A stretch of 64,000 nt of DNA from Planctomycetota bacterium (lineage in GTDB: Bacteria; Planctomycetota; Phycisphaerae; Sedimentisphaerales; Anaerobacaceae). The translations under genes and the position numbers were made by a program. Position 1 is the stretch's first letter. Each line of letters starts with the position of its first letter. The notes below the pieces were generated by a model that had not been told where the DNA came from, searched no databases, and worked only from the letters and a program-made list of their open reading frames with translations. The stretch spans positions 27,413 through 91,412 of the forward strand of contig JALORE010000002.1 of the NCBI GenBank assembly GCA_025459125.1, written 5' to 3'. Below are positions 38,759-47,069 of this stretch, piece after piece.

Positions 38759-38826
38759 ACGATTTTGCGCAAAAAATCCGGAATCCCGAAAAGGGGGATG
38801 CGGCCGGGACACAATGGCGGACTTAC

Positions 38827-38950
38827 ATCTTCTTCGTAGGGCGAACGTTCCCATTCGCCCCCCAAGGCGTGCGTCCTCGCACGACAGTCCCCACGATATC
38901 GCCATCCCCAAACGGCGAGCGGGGACGGGAACTCCATGCTCGCCCCACGA
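38827..38950. repeat. Composite palindromic repeat with CTTCGTAGG ends
   Basis: Contains CTTCGTAGGGCGAACGTTCCC, GCGTGCGTCCTCGCACGAC and a closing CCCCACGAAG. The same words occur in another order at 60411-60479. Confidence 0.65.
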
Positions 38951-39010
38951 AGTCCGGCACGAATGCCCCCGTACTGGCGCCGGCACGCCCGCTTCCAGCT
39001 CAACTTCCCG

Positions 39011-39117
39011 AAGACCGCCAACAGAGAAACATGGCGGTCTGAGCATGTAGGATGGGCTTCAGTCCATGCGGTTCCTCTCGAGGCATTCGCCGCATGGGCT
39101 AAAGCCCCTCCTACATG
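39011..39117. repeat. Inverted repeats: AGACCGCCA hairpin and a 28-nt arm palindrome
   Basis: AGACCGCCA/TGGCGGTCT (39011-39039) is followed by arms CATGTAGGATGGGCTTCAGT.. (39044-39071) and its imperfect complement ending CCTCCTACATG (39090-39117). Confidence 0.7.
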
Positions 39118-39504
39118 CTGGCCGTGCCCATCGGGCGCGTACCGCCGTCTCCGGTCCGGGTGAGGCGCAAGCCTCTTTTTATGCAAGACTTACGATGCCG
39201 CCCAACATCCACCGCGGCAAGCGGGCGCCAGTACCGCGCGCGTTCCCGACGTTGTGCGCGTTACCTAGCTGCCTGTGATAGCGGCGGCCTACGATCACCC
39301 CATCGGCCAGACACGATTGTCGAGGTGACGTCCAAGCAAAAGCCATGTTCTTCGTCAACGACTTGATGGCCGCCTATCCGCACCTCTGTGTCCGACTGCA
39401 AAGTACCCTCTCTCAACTCTTTGCGAGAACGATCCCCACGCGTTCGCGCCAGAAGAGAGGCTGGGAGGACGAGAACGAGCCGGTCCTCTCAAATCATCAA
39501 TCTC
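39118..39504. other. Gene-free spacer downstream of nrdJ
   Basis: No supported ORF, RNA gene or clear terminator for nrdJ was seen. Confidence 0.45.
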
Positions 39505-42500
39505 TTAGCTGCATCCCATGGAGTTGCCGCAATTGAAGCATTTGTAGCAGGTGCCGTTGCGGACGGTGATCGAGCCGCAGATGTCGCAGGCGGGGGCATC
39601 GTCGCCGAAGTGCTCGAACTGCTCGTTGAACTTCTGCATGACAGCGGCCGCCTCGGCCTGCTGCGACCCATCGGCCGCCGTGGCCGGGGACGCAACCAGA
39701 GATCCTACGCGGGTGGGCCGGCCGATGAGGCGGTCGAGACGCAGCAGGCTCGTCAACTTGGGCGCCGCCGGGGCCTCTTGGGGCTTGGTGTCCTCGGTCT
39801 TGGCCGTCTTCTTGCCGTTGCCGCCGGCGGCCTTGACTTCCGCGATCTTGTGGGCCAAGTCTTTCGTCTTTTCGACCAACTCTCGGGCGGTCGCGGCGGT
39901 CTTGTTCTCGCTCGCGGTTGGCACGGTGCGGTTGGGGAGGTTCTTGTCGGCGTAGCCGGGGATGAACTGGCAGCCGAGCCAGCAGAAGATGTAGTCGATC
40001 AGGCTCTTGGCGAAGGGGATGTCCCGGTTGGAGGTCATGCCGGAAGGCTCGAACCGGGCGTGTCGGAACTTGTCCACCAGCGTGATCAGAGGCACGCCGT
40101 ACTGCAGAGCCATCGATGTGCACGTGCCGATGACATCCATGAGGCCCCCGACGGTGCTGCCCTCCTTGGCCATGGTGATGAACAGCTCACCAGGCTGACC
40201 ATCCTCGTATAGCCCCACCGTCAGGTAGCCTTCATGGCCTGCTACTGAGAATTTGTGGGTGATGCTATGGCGTGTGTCCGGCAGTCTGCGTCGGAACGGC
40301 CGGGCCGGCATGGCGGCCTCGGCATCCGCTTTGGCTTTCTCTTCCTTATGCTTGTCCGTCGAGACGGGCTGGAGCCGCTTGGAACCATCCCGGTAGATGG
40401 CGACCGCCTTGAGGCCGAGCTTCCAGCCCTCCATGTAGGCCGCCATGATTTCTTCGGTCGTGCTCTCCTTGGGCATGTTGATCGTCTTACTGATCGCCCC
40501 GGAGATGAACGGCTGCACGGCCGCCATCATTCGCAGATGCGCCATGTAATGGATAAACCGCTTGCCATTCTTGGGCTTGAACGCACAGTCGAAGATCGCC
40601 AGGTGGTCCGTGTGCAGCTTCGGAGCCCCTTCGATTGTCTCCTGCTCGTCGATATAGTCGCACGTGGCCTTGATATCCTCGGGGGCGTACCCGAGCCGTT
40701 CCAGAGCCATCGGGACGGTCTTGTTCACCAGCTTGAGCATGCCGCCGCCCGCGAGCAGCTTGTACTTGACCAGGGCGATGTCCGGCTCGACCCCGGTCGT
40801 GTCGCAGTCCATCATGAAGCCGATCGTGCCGGTCGGGGCCAGCACGGTCGTCTGGGCATTGCGGAAACCGGCTTTCGTGCCGGCGTCCAGGGCCTCGTCC
40901 CAGGCATCCTTGGCGGCATGGCGCAAGTAGTCCGGGCAATGCGATTCCGGCAGGTTCTGCGCATCCTGACGGTGCAGGTTGATCACCTTCAGCATCGGGT
41001 CCTTGTTCTTCTCAAACCCTTCGAACGGACCTTTCAACTGGGCGATCTCCGCACTGGCGGCGTACGCGGTGCCGGTCATGATCGCGCTGACCGCCGAGGC
41101 CAGCGTCCGGGCCTGGTCGGAGTCGTAAGGCAGTGCCAGGCTCATGATCAGCGAGCCGAGGTTGGCGTAGCCCAGCCCGAGCGCCCGGAAGCGGTGGCTG
41201 TTGATCGTGATGGCCCTGTCCGGGTAGCTGCCGTTGTCGACCAGGATCTCCTGGGCGATGACGAAGAGCCGGATGGCCTTCTTGAAGGCCTGGACGTCAA
41301 AAGTCCCGTCATCCTTACGGAATTTCATCAGGTTCAGCGAGGCCAGGTTGCACGCGGAATCATCGATGAAAACATACTCCGAGCACGGGTTCGACGCGTT
41401 GATCGGCCCCGAGTTCGGGCAGGTGTGCCAGCGGTTGATTGTGCTGTGGTACTGGACGCCGGGGTCGCCGCAGATGCGGGTCCCCTCGGCAATCAGTTGC
41501 ATCAGCTCGCGGGCGGAGTGCTCGCCCATCTGATCGCCGGTGGTGACGGCGTGGGTCACCCATTTGCCGTCCTTCTCGACCGCCTGCATGAACTCGTCCG
41601 TCACCCGGACGGAAAGGTTCGAGTTCTGGAACATCACGCTGTCATAGGCTTCGCTGTTGTGGTCGCCGCTATAGCCGGCCTCGATCAGCGCCCAGGCTTT
41701 CCTCTCTTCGACGGTCTTACAGGTGATGAACTCCCGGATATCGGGGTGATCCACCTTGAGCGACTGCATCTTGGCCGCCCGGCGGGTCTTGCCGCCGGAT
41801 TTGATGACCGCCGCGATCTGGTCGTACACCCGCATAAAGCTCAGCGGGCCGGAGGGTTTGCCGCCGCCGGCCAGCTTTTCCCGGCTGCTCCGCAGGGTGG
41901 ACAGGTCGGTTCCGGTCCCGGAGCCGTGCTTGAAGAGCATCGCTTCGCTGGTGGCCAGCCGCATGATGTCTTCCATCGAGTCTTTCACCGACTGGATGAA
42001 GCACGCGGAGGCCTGGGGGTATTCGTAGCTGTTCTGGCAGGGCACGGCGGTCTTCTCGTGCGGGTCCCAGCGGTAGTTGTGTTTGCCGCCGGCGATGCCG
42101 TAGACATCATAGAGCCCGACATTGAACCAGACGGGCGAATTGAACGAGCCGTACTGATTCACACACAGCCAAGTCAGCTCGTTGTAGAAGATCTCCGCCT
42201 GCTGCTCCGAAGCGAAATACCCATCCTTCCAACCGCGATCGGCAATAGTCTTACAGACGCGGTGCACGAGCTGTTTGACGGAATGCTCGCGCTGGCCGCC
42301 CTCGAGGTCTCCGTAGAAGTACTTGCTCGCCACCACCTTGGTGGCCAACTGGCTCCAACTGACGGGAACCTCAATGTTGTCCTGCTCGAAGACTGCCTCG
42401 CCGCTGTCGCTGGCGATCTTGGCCGAGCGGCTCTCCCACTCGAGTTGCTCGAACGGGTGCGTGCCCGGCGTGGAGAAGAAATGCTCGACCGTCAATCCCT

Positions 42501-42582
42501 TGCCGTTCTCAGCTTGGAGGACCTTTCTCACTCGCGCGTGCTCCGCCTTGAAGGGGTTCTCTGGGTCAAACTTATAAGACAT
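39505..42582 (-). CDS. nrdJ: Vitamin B12-dependent (class II) ribonucleotide reductase
   Basis: Reduces ribonucleotides using adenosylcobalamin; works with or without oxygen. 1025 aa. Family marks: GSFNSPVWFNVGL, the NSYEYPQASACFIQSVKDS stretch with an active-site Cys, FKHGSGTGTDLSTLRSS, CSEYVFIDDSACNLASLNL with the second catalytic Cys, and VLAPTGTIGFMMDCDTTG. The C-terminus has a zinc-ribbon-like CDICG..CYKCFNCGNSMGCS, whose final cysteines probably relay reducing equivalents. Cobalamin dependence fits the methionine and ThyX genes in a low-oxygen lifestyle (inference). Two NrdR-like boxes lie upstream. Confidence 0.97.
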   Translation of the reverse strand: MSYKFDPENPFKAEHARVRKVLQAENGKGLTVEHFFSTPGTHPFEQLEWESRSAKIASDSGEAVFEQDNIEVPVSWSQLATKVVASKYFYGDLEGGQREHSVKQLVHRVCKTIADRGWKDGYFASEQQAEIFYNELTWLCVNQYGSFNSPVWFNVGLYDVYGIAGGKHNYRWDPHEKTAVPCQNSYEYPQASACFIQSVKDSMEDIMRLATSEAMLFKHGSGTGTDLSTLRSSREKLAGGGKPSGPLSFMRVYDQIAAVIKSGGKTRRAAKMQSLKVDHPDIREFITCKTVEERKAWALIEAGYSGDHNSEAYDSVMFQNSNLSVRVTDEFMQAVEKDGKWVTHAVTTGDQMGEHSARELMQLIAEGTRICGDPGVQYHSTINRWHTCPNSGPINASNPCSEYVFIDDSACNLASLNLMKFRKDDGTFDVQAFKKAIRLFVIAQEILVDNGSYPDRAITINSHRFRALGLGYANLGSLIMSLALPYDSDQARTLASAVSAIMTGTAYAASAEIAQLKGPFEGFEKNKDPMLKVINLHRQDAQNLPESHCPDYLRHAAKDAWDEALDAGTKAGFRNAQTTVLAPTGTIGFMMDCDTTGVEPDIALVKYKLLAGGGMLKLVNKTVPMALERLGYAPEDIKATCDYIDEQETIEGAPKLHTDHLAIFDCAFKPKNGKRFIHYMAHLRMMAAVQPFISGAISKTINMPKESTTEEIMAAYMEGWKLGLKAVAIYRDGSKRLQPVSTDKHKEEKAKADAEAAMPARPFRRRLPDTRHSITHKFSVAGHEGYLTVGLYEDGQPGELFITMAKEGSTVGGLMDVIGTCTSMALQYGVPLITLVDKFRHARFEPSGMTSNRDIPFAKSLIDYIFCWLGCQFIPGYADKNLPNRTVPTASENKTAATARELVEKTKDLAHKIAEVKAAGGNGKKTAKTEDTKPQEAPAAPKLTSLLRLDRLIGRPTRVGSLVASPATAADGSQQAEAAAVMQKFNEQFEHFGDDAPACDICGSITVRNGTCYKCFNCGNSMGCS

Positions 42583-42610
42583 TACGCGCCTCCATGCTGC
42601 GAAATCAATG

Positions 42611-42657
42611 ACACTACATATAGTCAGGGAGAACTGGGTCTTCGCCAGATATTGTTA
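42611..42657 (-). promoter_or_regulatory. Tandem NrdR-box-like operators upstream of nrdJ
   Basis: Minus strand TAACAATATCTGGCGA (42657-42642; 11 of 16 to the ACACWATATCTWGTGT consensus) and TGACTATATGTAGTGT (42626-42611; 13 of 16), centre-to-centre 31 bp. Paired boxes with about three helical turns between them are the known NrdR arrangement. They end 29 bp before the nrdJ start codon. No nrdR gene is in the window. Confidence 0.7.
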
Positions 42658-42816
42658 CTTTGGCCATCGGAACTCGTATCGGCACATTAATTCCGATCGC
42701 ATGACCTGTAAAGACCCAAGACACAGAATTCTGAGCATTCGGCGGAGCGGTTTTCGCTTAGTCCTTGCGATACCTGAATCTACGGAAGCAAAAAAAATTT
42801 GCTCCCGACTGCTCCA

Positions 42817-43461
42817 TCAAAGACCGGTTGCGTCGAGCCATTGTTCGGCGATCCAGGCATGGGCCCAGAGGCAAGGATGGACGCTGTCCTGGGACCACCG
42901 CAGGGGCGGAATCTCGACGATCCGACGATCGATTGCCTGCTGCAGAGGCACAAGCACTGCCTCGTATTTTTCCGCCAGTCGGCGCACGGCTTCGACATAT
43001 GGCGTCAGGGTCTGTCGTACCCGGTCCTGCTGGTCGCGGCTGAACAGGAAAGGCTCCATGAGCACAAGCCGGCACCGGCATTGCTCCCGCGCCCAGGCAA
43101 GTAACTGTTCGTATGTTAGTCCGTATTCCTCAGGGTCCGCCGCGTTGGACGCCAGGTCAGGCTCCATCGCGCGCTGCCACACGTCGTTGATACCGATCAA
43201 GACACTCAGGACGTTGGGTCGGTGGTCAAGGCAGTCCCGTTGCCAGCGGTGCTTCAAGTCGGCGATCGTATCCCCGCTGATACCGGCGTTCACCATCCGC
43301 AGCTCCAGCTCGGGATGCCGGGCGAGCATGAGATTGCCCGCGAAATGCACGTAGCCGAAGCCCAACGGGCCATAGGCCTGGCGGTGCCGGTCCGCCGCGG
43401 TGATGCTGTCGCCCGCGAAGACGATCGTGTCGCTCGACTCCAAACGAAGCTCTGGCTGCAT
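42817..43461 (-). CDS. SGNH/GDSL-family hydrolase (lipase/esterase-like)
   Basis: 214 aa from ATG 43461, with AGGAG 7 nt upstream. All blocks of the SGNH family are visible: GDSIT (nucleophile Ser, block I), GISGDT (Gly, block II), LIGINDVW (Asn, block III) and DSVHP (Asp-His, block V). No signal peptide, so cytoplasmic. Substrate is unknown; carbohydrate deacetylation or arylesterase activity is common in such planctomycete proteins. Divergent from the FAD oxidoreductase, 149 nt apart. Confidence 0.92.
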   Translation of the reverse strand: MQPELRLESSDTIVFAGDSITAADRHRQAYGPLGFGYVHFAGNLMLARHPELELRMVNAGISGDTIADLKHRWQRDCLDHRPNVLSVLIGINDVWQRAMEPDLASNAADPEEYGLTYEQLLAWAREQCRCRLVLMEPFLFSRDQQDRVRQTLTPYVEAVRRLAEKYEAVLVPLQQAIDRRIVEIPPLRWSQDSVHPCLWAHAWIAEQWLDATGL

Positions 43462-43610
43462 GCACTTCTCCTGCGCAGGTCCTGTAATCGTGGCGGTCCT
43501 TCCCCTGGCCGGTGACCTGGCAGCCCCTTTCGTGCCGGGGCCATCGGCGGTAGGATGGCTCAGCCGATGGTGCACCACGATCCTGCTATCCTATCAGAAA
43601 GGAACTGACG

Positions 43611-45110
43611 ATGGAACCTGCCGGAAATACCCGACGCGACTTCCTCATTGACGTGGGGCTGGGGACGGCCGCCCTGATGGTTGCCTCGCCGGCGCACCCC
43701 GCGACCGCAGAACCAAGGCCAACCGACGGGACAAACGCATCCTTCCCGATGATCCAGGAAAAGCCCCGACAAACACCGGTCGTCTACGAGTGTGACATTT
43801 GTGTCATCGGCGGCAGTTGCACCGGGGTCTTTGCGGCGGTCCGGGCGGCCCGGCTCGGGGCGCGGGTGGCCCTGATCGAGAACAACGGCTTCTTCGGCGG
43901 CGTCGCCACGGCGGCCAAGGTCAACATCTGGCACTCCCGCTACGACACCGCGGGCCAGAAGGAAATCATCGGTGGCCTGACAGTCGAATTGATCGACCGG
44001 CTGGTCCGGCGTACGGCCGCGCGGGTCTATGAGAAGGACAACCCCAGCCGGTACGCGGTCTTCAACAGCGCCGAGATGATGATGGAGCTGGACCTGCTGG
44101 TGGGCGAGCACAAGTCGATTCGCCCGTTCCTGCACGCGCTCTTCGTGGACGGTGTCACCGCGGACGGACGAATGACCCACGCCATCATAGAGGACAAGTC
44201 CGGCCGTCGAGCGATCCAGTCGCGGTACTTCATTGATGCCACCGGCGACGCGGATGTGCTGGCCCGCATCGGCTTGTCGGTCCGCAAGGACGAGGTCCTG
44301 CAGCCGCCGACGATGTGTGCCTTCCTGGCGGGCTTGCCGGAGCTGAGCAAGGCCACTCCGGGCTTCGATCTTGCCCAAACCATCTACGACCGGGAGCATT
44401 TCGCGGAGGCCCTGGCCCCGGGTTTTGTCTGGACGGCTGAGTCGGTGGGATTCCCGGGCGTGACCATGGTGGCCGGCACGCGTGTCTGGGGTGCCGATTG
44501 CAGCGATGCAGATCAACTTACGCGAGCCTCCCTGGAGGGACGCAAGCAGGTCCGGGCAATTCGTGACATCCTTCACAATAACTTCAAGGCCGGGGACCGC
44601 ATCTCCATCGGCGCGCTGCCAACGCGAATCGGGGTCCGCGAGACCCGCCACGCGGTCTGTGTGGAGCGCCTGACGGAACGGGAAGTTCTGGACGGCGTTC
44701 GTTTCGATGACGCGATCGCCAATGGCAGCTATCGCGTCGACGTGCATCATCCGGACAAGGAAGGCCTGACCTTCCGTTACCTGGATGGACGCGAGGTCTA
44801 TGTCGTGCCGGGCCGCAAGCAGGTTCAGACACGCTGGCGCGAGAAACGGGAGGTCGATCCGACCTTCTACCAGGTGCCCTATGGCAGTATCGTGCCGCGT
44901 GGCAGCGTAAACGTTCTGTGCGCGGGCCGGATGGTAGATGCCGACCGCGGCGCGTTCGGAGCGGTCCGCGTGATGGTCAACTGCAACCAGATGGGCGAAG
45001 CCGCGGGCGTGGCCTGTTGCCTGGCCCTGGAGGCCGGTGCCAGCGTGGCCGATGTGGACCGAGGCCGGCTTCGTGAGCGTCTCGCCGCCGGTGGCTCGAT
45101 CCTTCTCTGA
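43611..45110 (+). CDS. Tat-exported FAD-dependent oxidoreductase (499 aa)
   Basis: ATG 43611 after GAAAGGAAC. N-terminal TRRDFLIDVGLGTAALMVA is a twin-arginine signal. The dinucleotide-binding loop is DICVIGGSCTGVFAAVRAAR (first Gly of GxGxxG replaced within GGSCTG), followed by ARVALIENNGFFGG and FIDATGDADVLARIG, then a C-terminal GRMVDADRGAFGAVRVM. This matches the FAD-oxidored family common in planctomycetes and other polysaccharide degraders. The substrate is unknown. The two Cys residues near the FAD loop are not the usual redox pair. Confidence 0.9.
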   Translation: MEPAGNTRRDFLIDVGLGTAALMVASPAHPATAEPRPTDGTNASFPMIQEKPRQTPVVYECDICVIGGSCTGVFAAVRAARLGARVALIENNGFFGGVATAAKVNIWHSRYDTAGQKEIIGGLTVELIDRLVRRTAARVYEKDNPSRYAVFNSAEMMMELDLLVGEHKSIRPFLHALFVDGVTADGRMTHAIIEDKSGRRAIQSRYFIDATGDADVLARIGLSVRKDEVLQPPTMCAFLAGLPELSKATPGFDLAQTIYDREHFAEALAPGFVWTAESVGFPGVTMVAGTRVWGADCSDADQLTRASLEGRKQVRAIRDILHNNFKAGDRISIGALPTRIGVRETRHAVCVERLTEREVLDGVRFDDAIANGSYRVDVHHPDKEGLTFRYLDGREVYVVPGRKQVQTRWREKREVDPTFYQVPYGSIVPRGSVNVLCAGRMVDADRGAFGAVRVMVNCNQMGEAAGVACCLALEAGASVADVDRGRLRERLAAGGSILL

Positions 45111-45246
45111 GAGGGTGTTTCCGCAGCAATTCGGGCACTTTCTTCCCTGCCGAGACACGACGGCTTGACCCACACCCTCGGCGGGAAGCCGGGCTTCGAT
45201 GCCCGTCCGGTGGGACGCAAGGTACCATAATCTTCCCGCTTGCTCC

Positions 45247-45275
45247 TTGCTCCAGGCCTGCCGACAGGGTAGAAT
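45247..45275 (+). promoter_or_regulatory. Possible promoter of the tandem prepilin-like genes
   Basis: TTGCTC, 17-nt spacer, TAGAAT, about 85 nt before the ATG at 45363. Confidence 0.4.
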
Positions 45276-45362
45276 AGGGGCATTCTTAGGGAACATCCGG
45301 CTCGACCCAGGCATCTTGGTGTCAAAGGCAAGTGTTGTCTCTATAGAAGGAGGATCGTGGCC

Positions 45363-46163
45363 ATGCGTGAGCGCAAAGCCTTCACTCTCATTGAGCTCCT
45401 TGTTGTCATCTCCGTGATTGCTATCCTGATGGCCATCCTGATGCCGGCCCTGAAACGGGCACGGGAGGGCGGCCAGCGTGCGGCTTGCATGGCCAACCTC
45501 AAGCAGTTGACTCTGGCCTGGAACATGTATGCCGACGAGAACGACGACCGGCTCGTCAACGGCGCCACTGGCTACAGCAATCGGGACACCACTTGGGGCA
45601 GCCATGGGAACGAACTGGCCTGGATCAACACGCACGACCCCACCAACATCGACTACGATTCCCAGGTCCGGGGGATCAAGACCGGGGCCTTGTGGCCCTA
45701 CCTGCGGAACGAAGACATCTACCGGTGTCCGACGGGTCGCCGGGGGCAGGCACTGACCTATTCCATCATGTTCTCGATGAACGCCGTCTGCCACACGGAG
45801 GTGCAGGGGGTCAAGGGCGCCCACGTCAAGAAGCGAAGCGAGATGAAGCCGGCGCCGTCGCTGCGGCTGGTCTTCATTGACGAGGGCTTCATGACCTCCG
45901 ATGCCTACGCGGTCAACTACTCGTTGGAACGGTGGTGGGACAACCCGCCGGCCCGGCACGGTGACGGTGCAACCCTGTCCTTCGCGGACGGGCATGTCGA
46001 GCATTGGAAGTGGACCGGTTCTGATACGATCACCCGGGCCCGGGTCAAGGAGAACGAAGGTCCCGGCGGCAACTGGACCCCGGAGACGGAAGACGGCTTC
46101 CAGGATCTCTACAAGATGCAGAAGGGGTGCTGGGGCAAGCTGGGCTATACGCCCAACCATTGA
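45363..46163 (+). CDS. Prepilin-like protein with DGHV motif, copy 1 (266 aa)
   Basis: ATG 45363 ([15 protein letters not shown]) is preferred because AAGGAGG is 9-10 nt upstream; a GTG six bases earlier is very close to it. Prepilin cleavage/methylation site and helix ([19 protein letters not shown]), a conserved [18 protein letters not shown] block, [11 protein letters not shown], and [18 protein letters not shown] near the C-terminus. The protein is probably processed by a prepilin peptidase and anchored in the membrane. Copy 2 follows after 15 nt with its SD and first codons nearly identical. Confidence 0.92.
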   Translation: MRERKAFTLIELLVVISVIAILMAILMPALKRAREGGQRAACMANLKQLTLAWNMYADENDDRLVNGATGYSNRDTTWGSHGNELAWINTHDPTNIDYDSQVRGIKTGALWPYLRNEDIYRCPTGRRGQALTYSIMFSMNAVCHTEVQGVKGAHVKKRSEMKPAPSLRLVFIDEGFMTSDAYAVNYSLERWWDNPPARHGDGATLSFADGHVEHWKWTGSDTITRARVKENEGPGGNWTPETEDGFQDLYKMQKGCWGKLGYTPNH

Positions 46164-46178
46164 CGGAGGATCGTGGCC

Positions 46179-46979
46179 ATGCGTACACGCCGAGCCTTCA
46201 CGCTCATCGAGCTCCTCGTCGTCATTTCCATTATCGCCATCCTGATGGCCGTGTTGATGCCCGCGTTGAAGCGGGCCCGTGAGGGAGGCAAGCGGGCCTC
46301 GTGCCTGAGTAATCTCAAGCAGTTGGCTCTGGCTTGGAATATGTACGCCGACGAGAATGACGACCGGCTCGTCAATGGGGCCACCGGCTTCAGCAACGCC
46401 AATCAGACCTGGGGCGACCACCGCAACGAACGCTCCTGGATTGACGGTTTTCACCCCAACGCCACCGATTACGATCTGCAACTGGCGGATATCCGCAGGG
46501 GTGCCCTGTTTCCTTACGTGCAGAATGATAAGATCTATCGCTGCTCGACAGGGCGGCGGGGACAGGCGCTGACCTACTCGATCATGTTCTCCATGAACGC
46601 CGTCAACCATCCCTGGTCCCAGGGAATCAAAGGCGCCCATGTCAAGAAGAGAACCGAAATCCGTCCGAACCTGGCCCAGCGGCTCGTCATGATCGATGAG
46701 GGTTTCATGACCTCGGACGCGTACGCGGTTTACATCCATCTGGAACAGTGGTTCGACAACCCTCCCGTCCGGCACGGCGACGGCGTGACGCTTTCCTTTG
46801 CCGATGGGCATGTGGAGCACTGGCGGTGGCACGGCACCGAGACAATCAAGCACGCCCGGGACTACGAAAACCAGGGCCCCCAGGTGGGCTGGGTCCCGAC
46901 CACGGATCAGGGTTTCGAGGACCTCTACGCCGTGCAGCGAGCTTGCTGGGGCCAGTTGAACTACACCCCGAACCATTGA
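46179..46979 (+). CDS. Prepilin-like protein with DGHV motif, copy 2 (266 aa)
   Basis: Same length and layout as copy 1: ATG 46179 with GGAGG upstream, [56 protein letters not shown], and the shared ending YTPNH. The two differ mostly in the middle ([12 protein letters not shown] versus [12 protein letters not shown]). The shared SD-GTGGCC-ATG start shows duplication of the whole unit. Function otherwise unknown. Confidence 0.92.
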   Translation: MRTRRAFTLIELLVVISIIAILMAVLMPALKRAREGGKRASCLSNLKQLALAWNMYADENDDRLVNGATGFSNANQTWGDHRNERSWIDGFHPNATDYDLQLADIRRGALFPYVQNDKIYRCSTGRRGQALTYSIMFSMNAVNHPWSQGIKGAHVKKRTEIRPNLAQRLVMIDEGFMTSDAYAVYIHLEQWFDNPPVRHGDGVTLSFADGHVEHWRWHGTETIKHARDYENQGPQVGWVPTTDQGFEDLYAVQRACWGQLNYTPNH

Positions 46980-47069
46980 GACCGCTTGGCCGGGAAGTTT
47001 GATGTGTGATGCTTGATTGTCGATCTGAAATAGAACAGCACACGCCAAGAATCTCACTTCGTATACGCG

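Noticed and set aside
40255..42690. 811-residue ORF antisense to nrdJ
   Set aside because: The opposite strand encodes a clear B12 ribonucleotide reductase; the antisense frame has no domain and arises from GC-rich codon bias.
43560..47057. 1165-residue minus-strand ORF spanning four plus-strand genes
   Set aside because: It runs across well-supported genes with their own ribosome-binding sites; composition (repeated VVV/RHGH/DG words) mirrors the sense codons.
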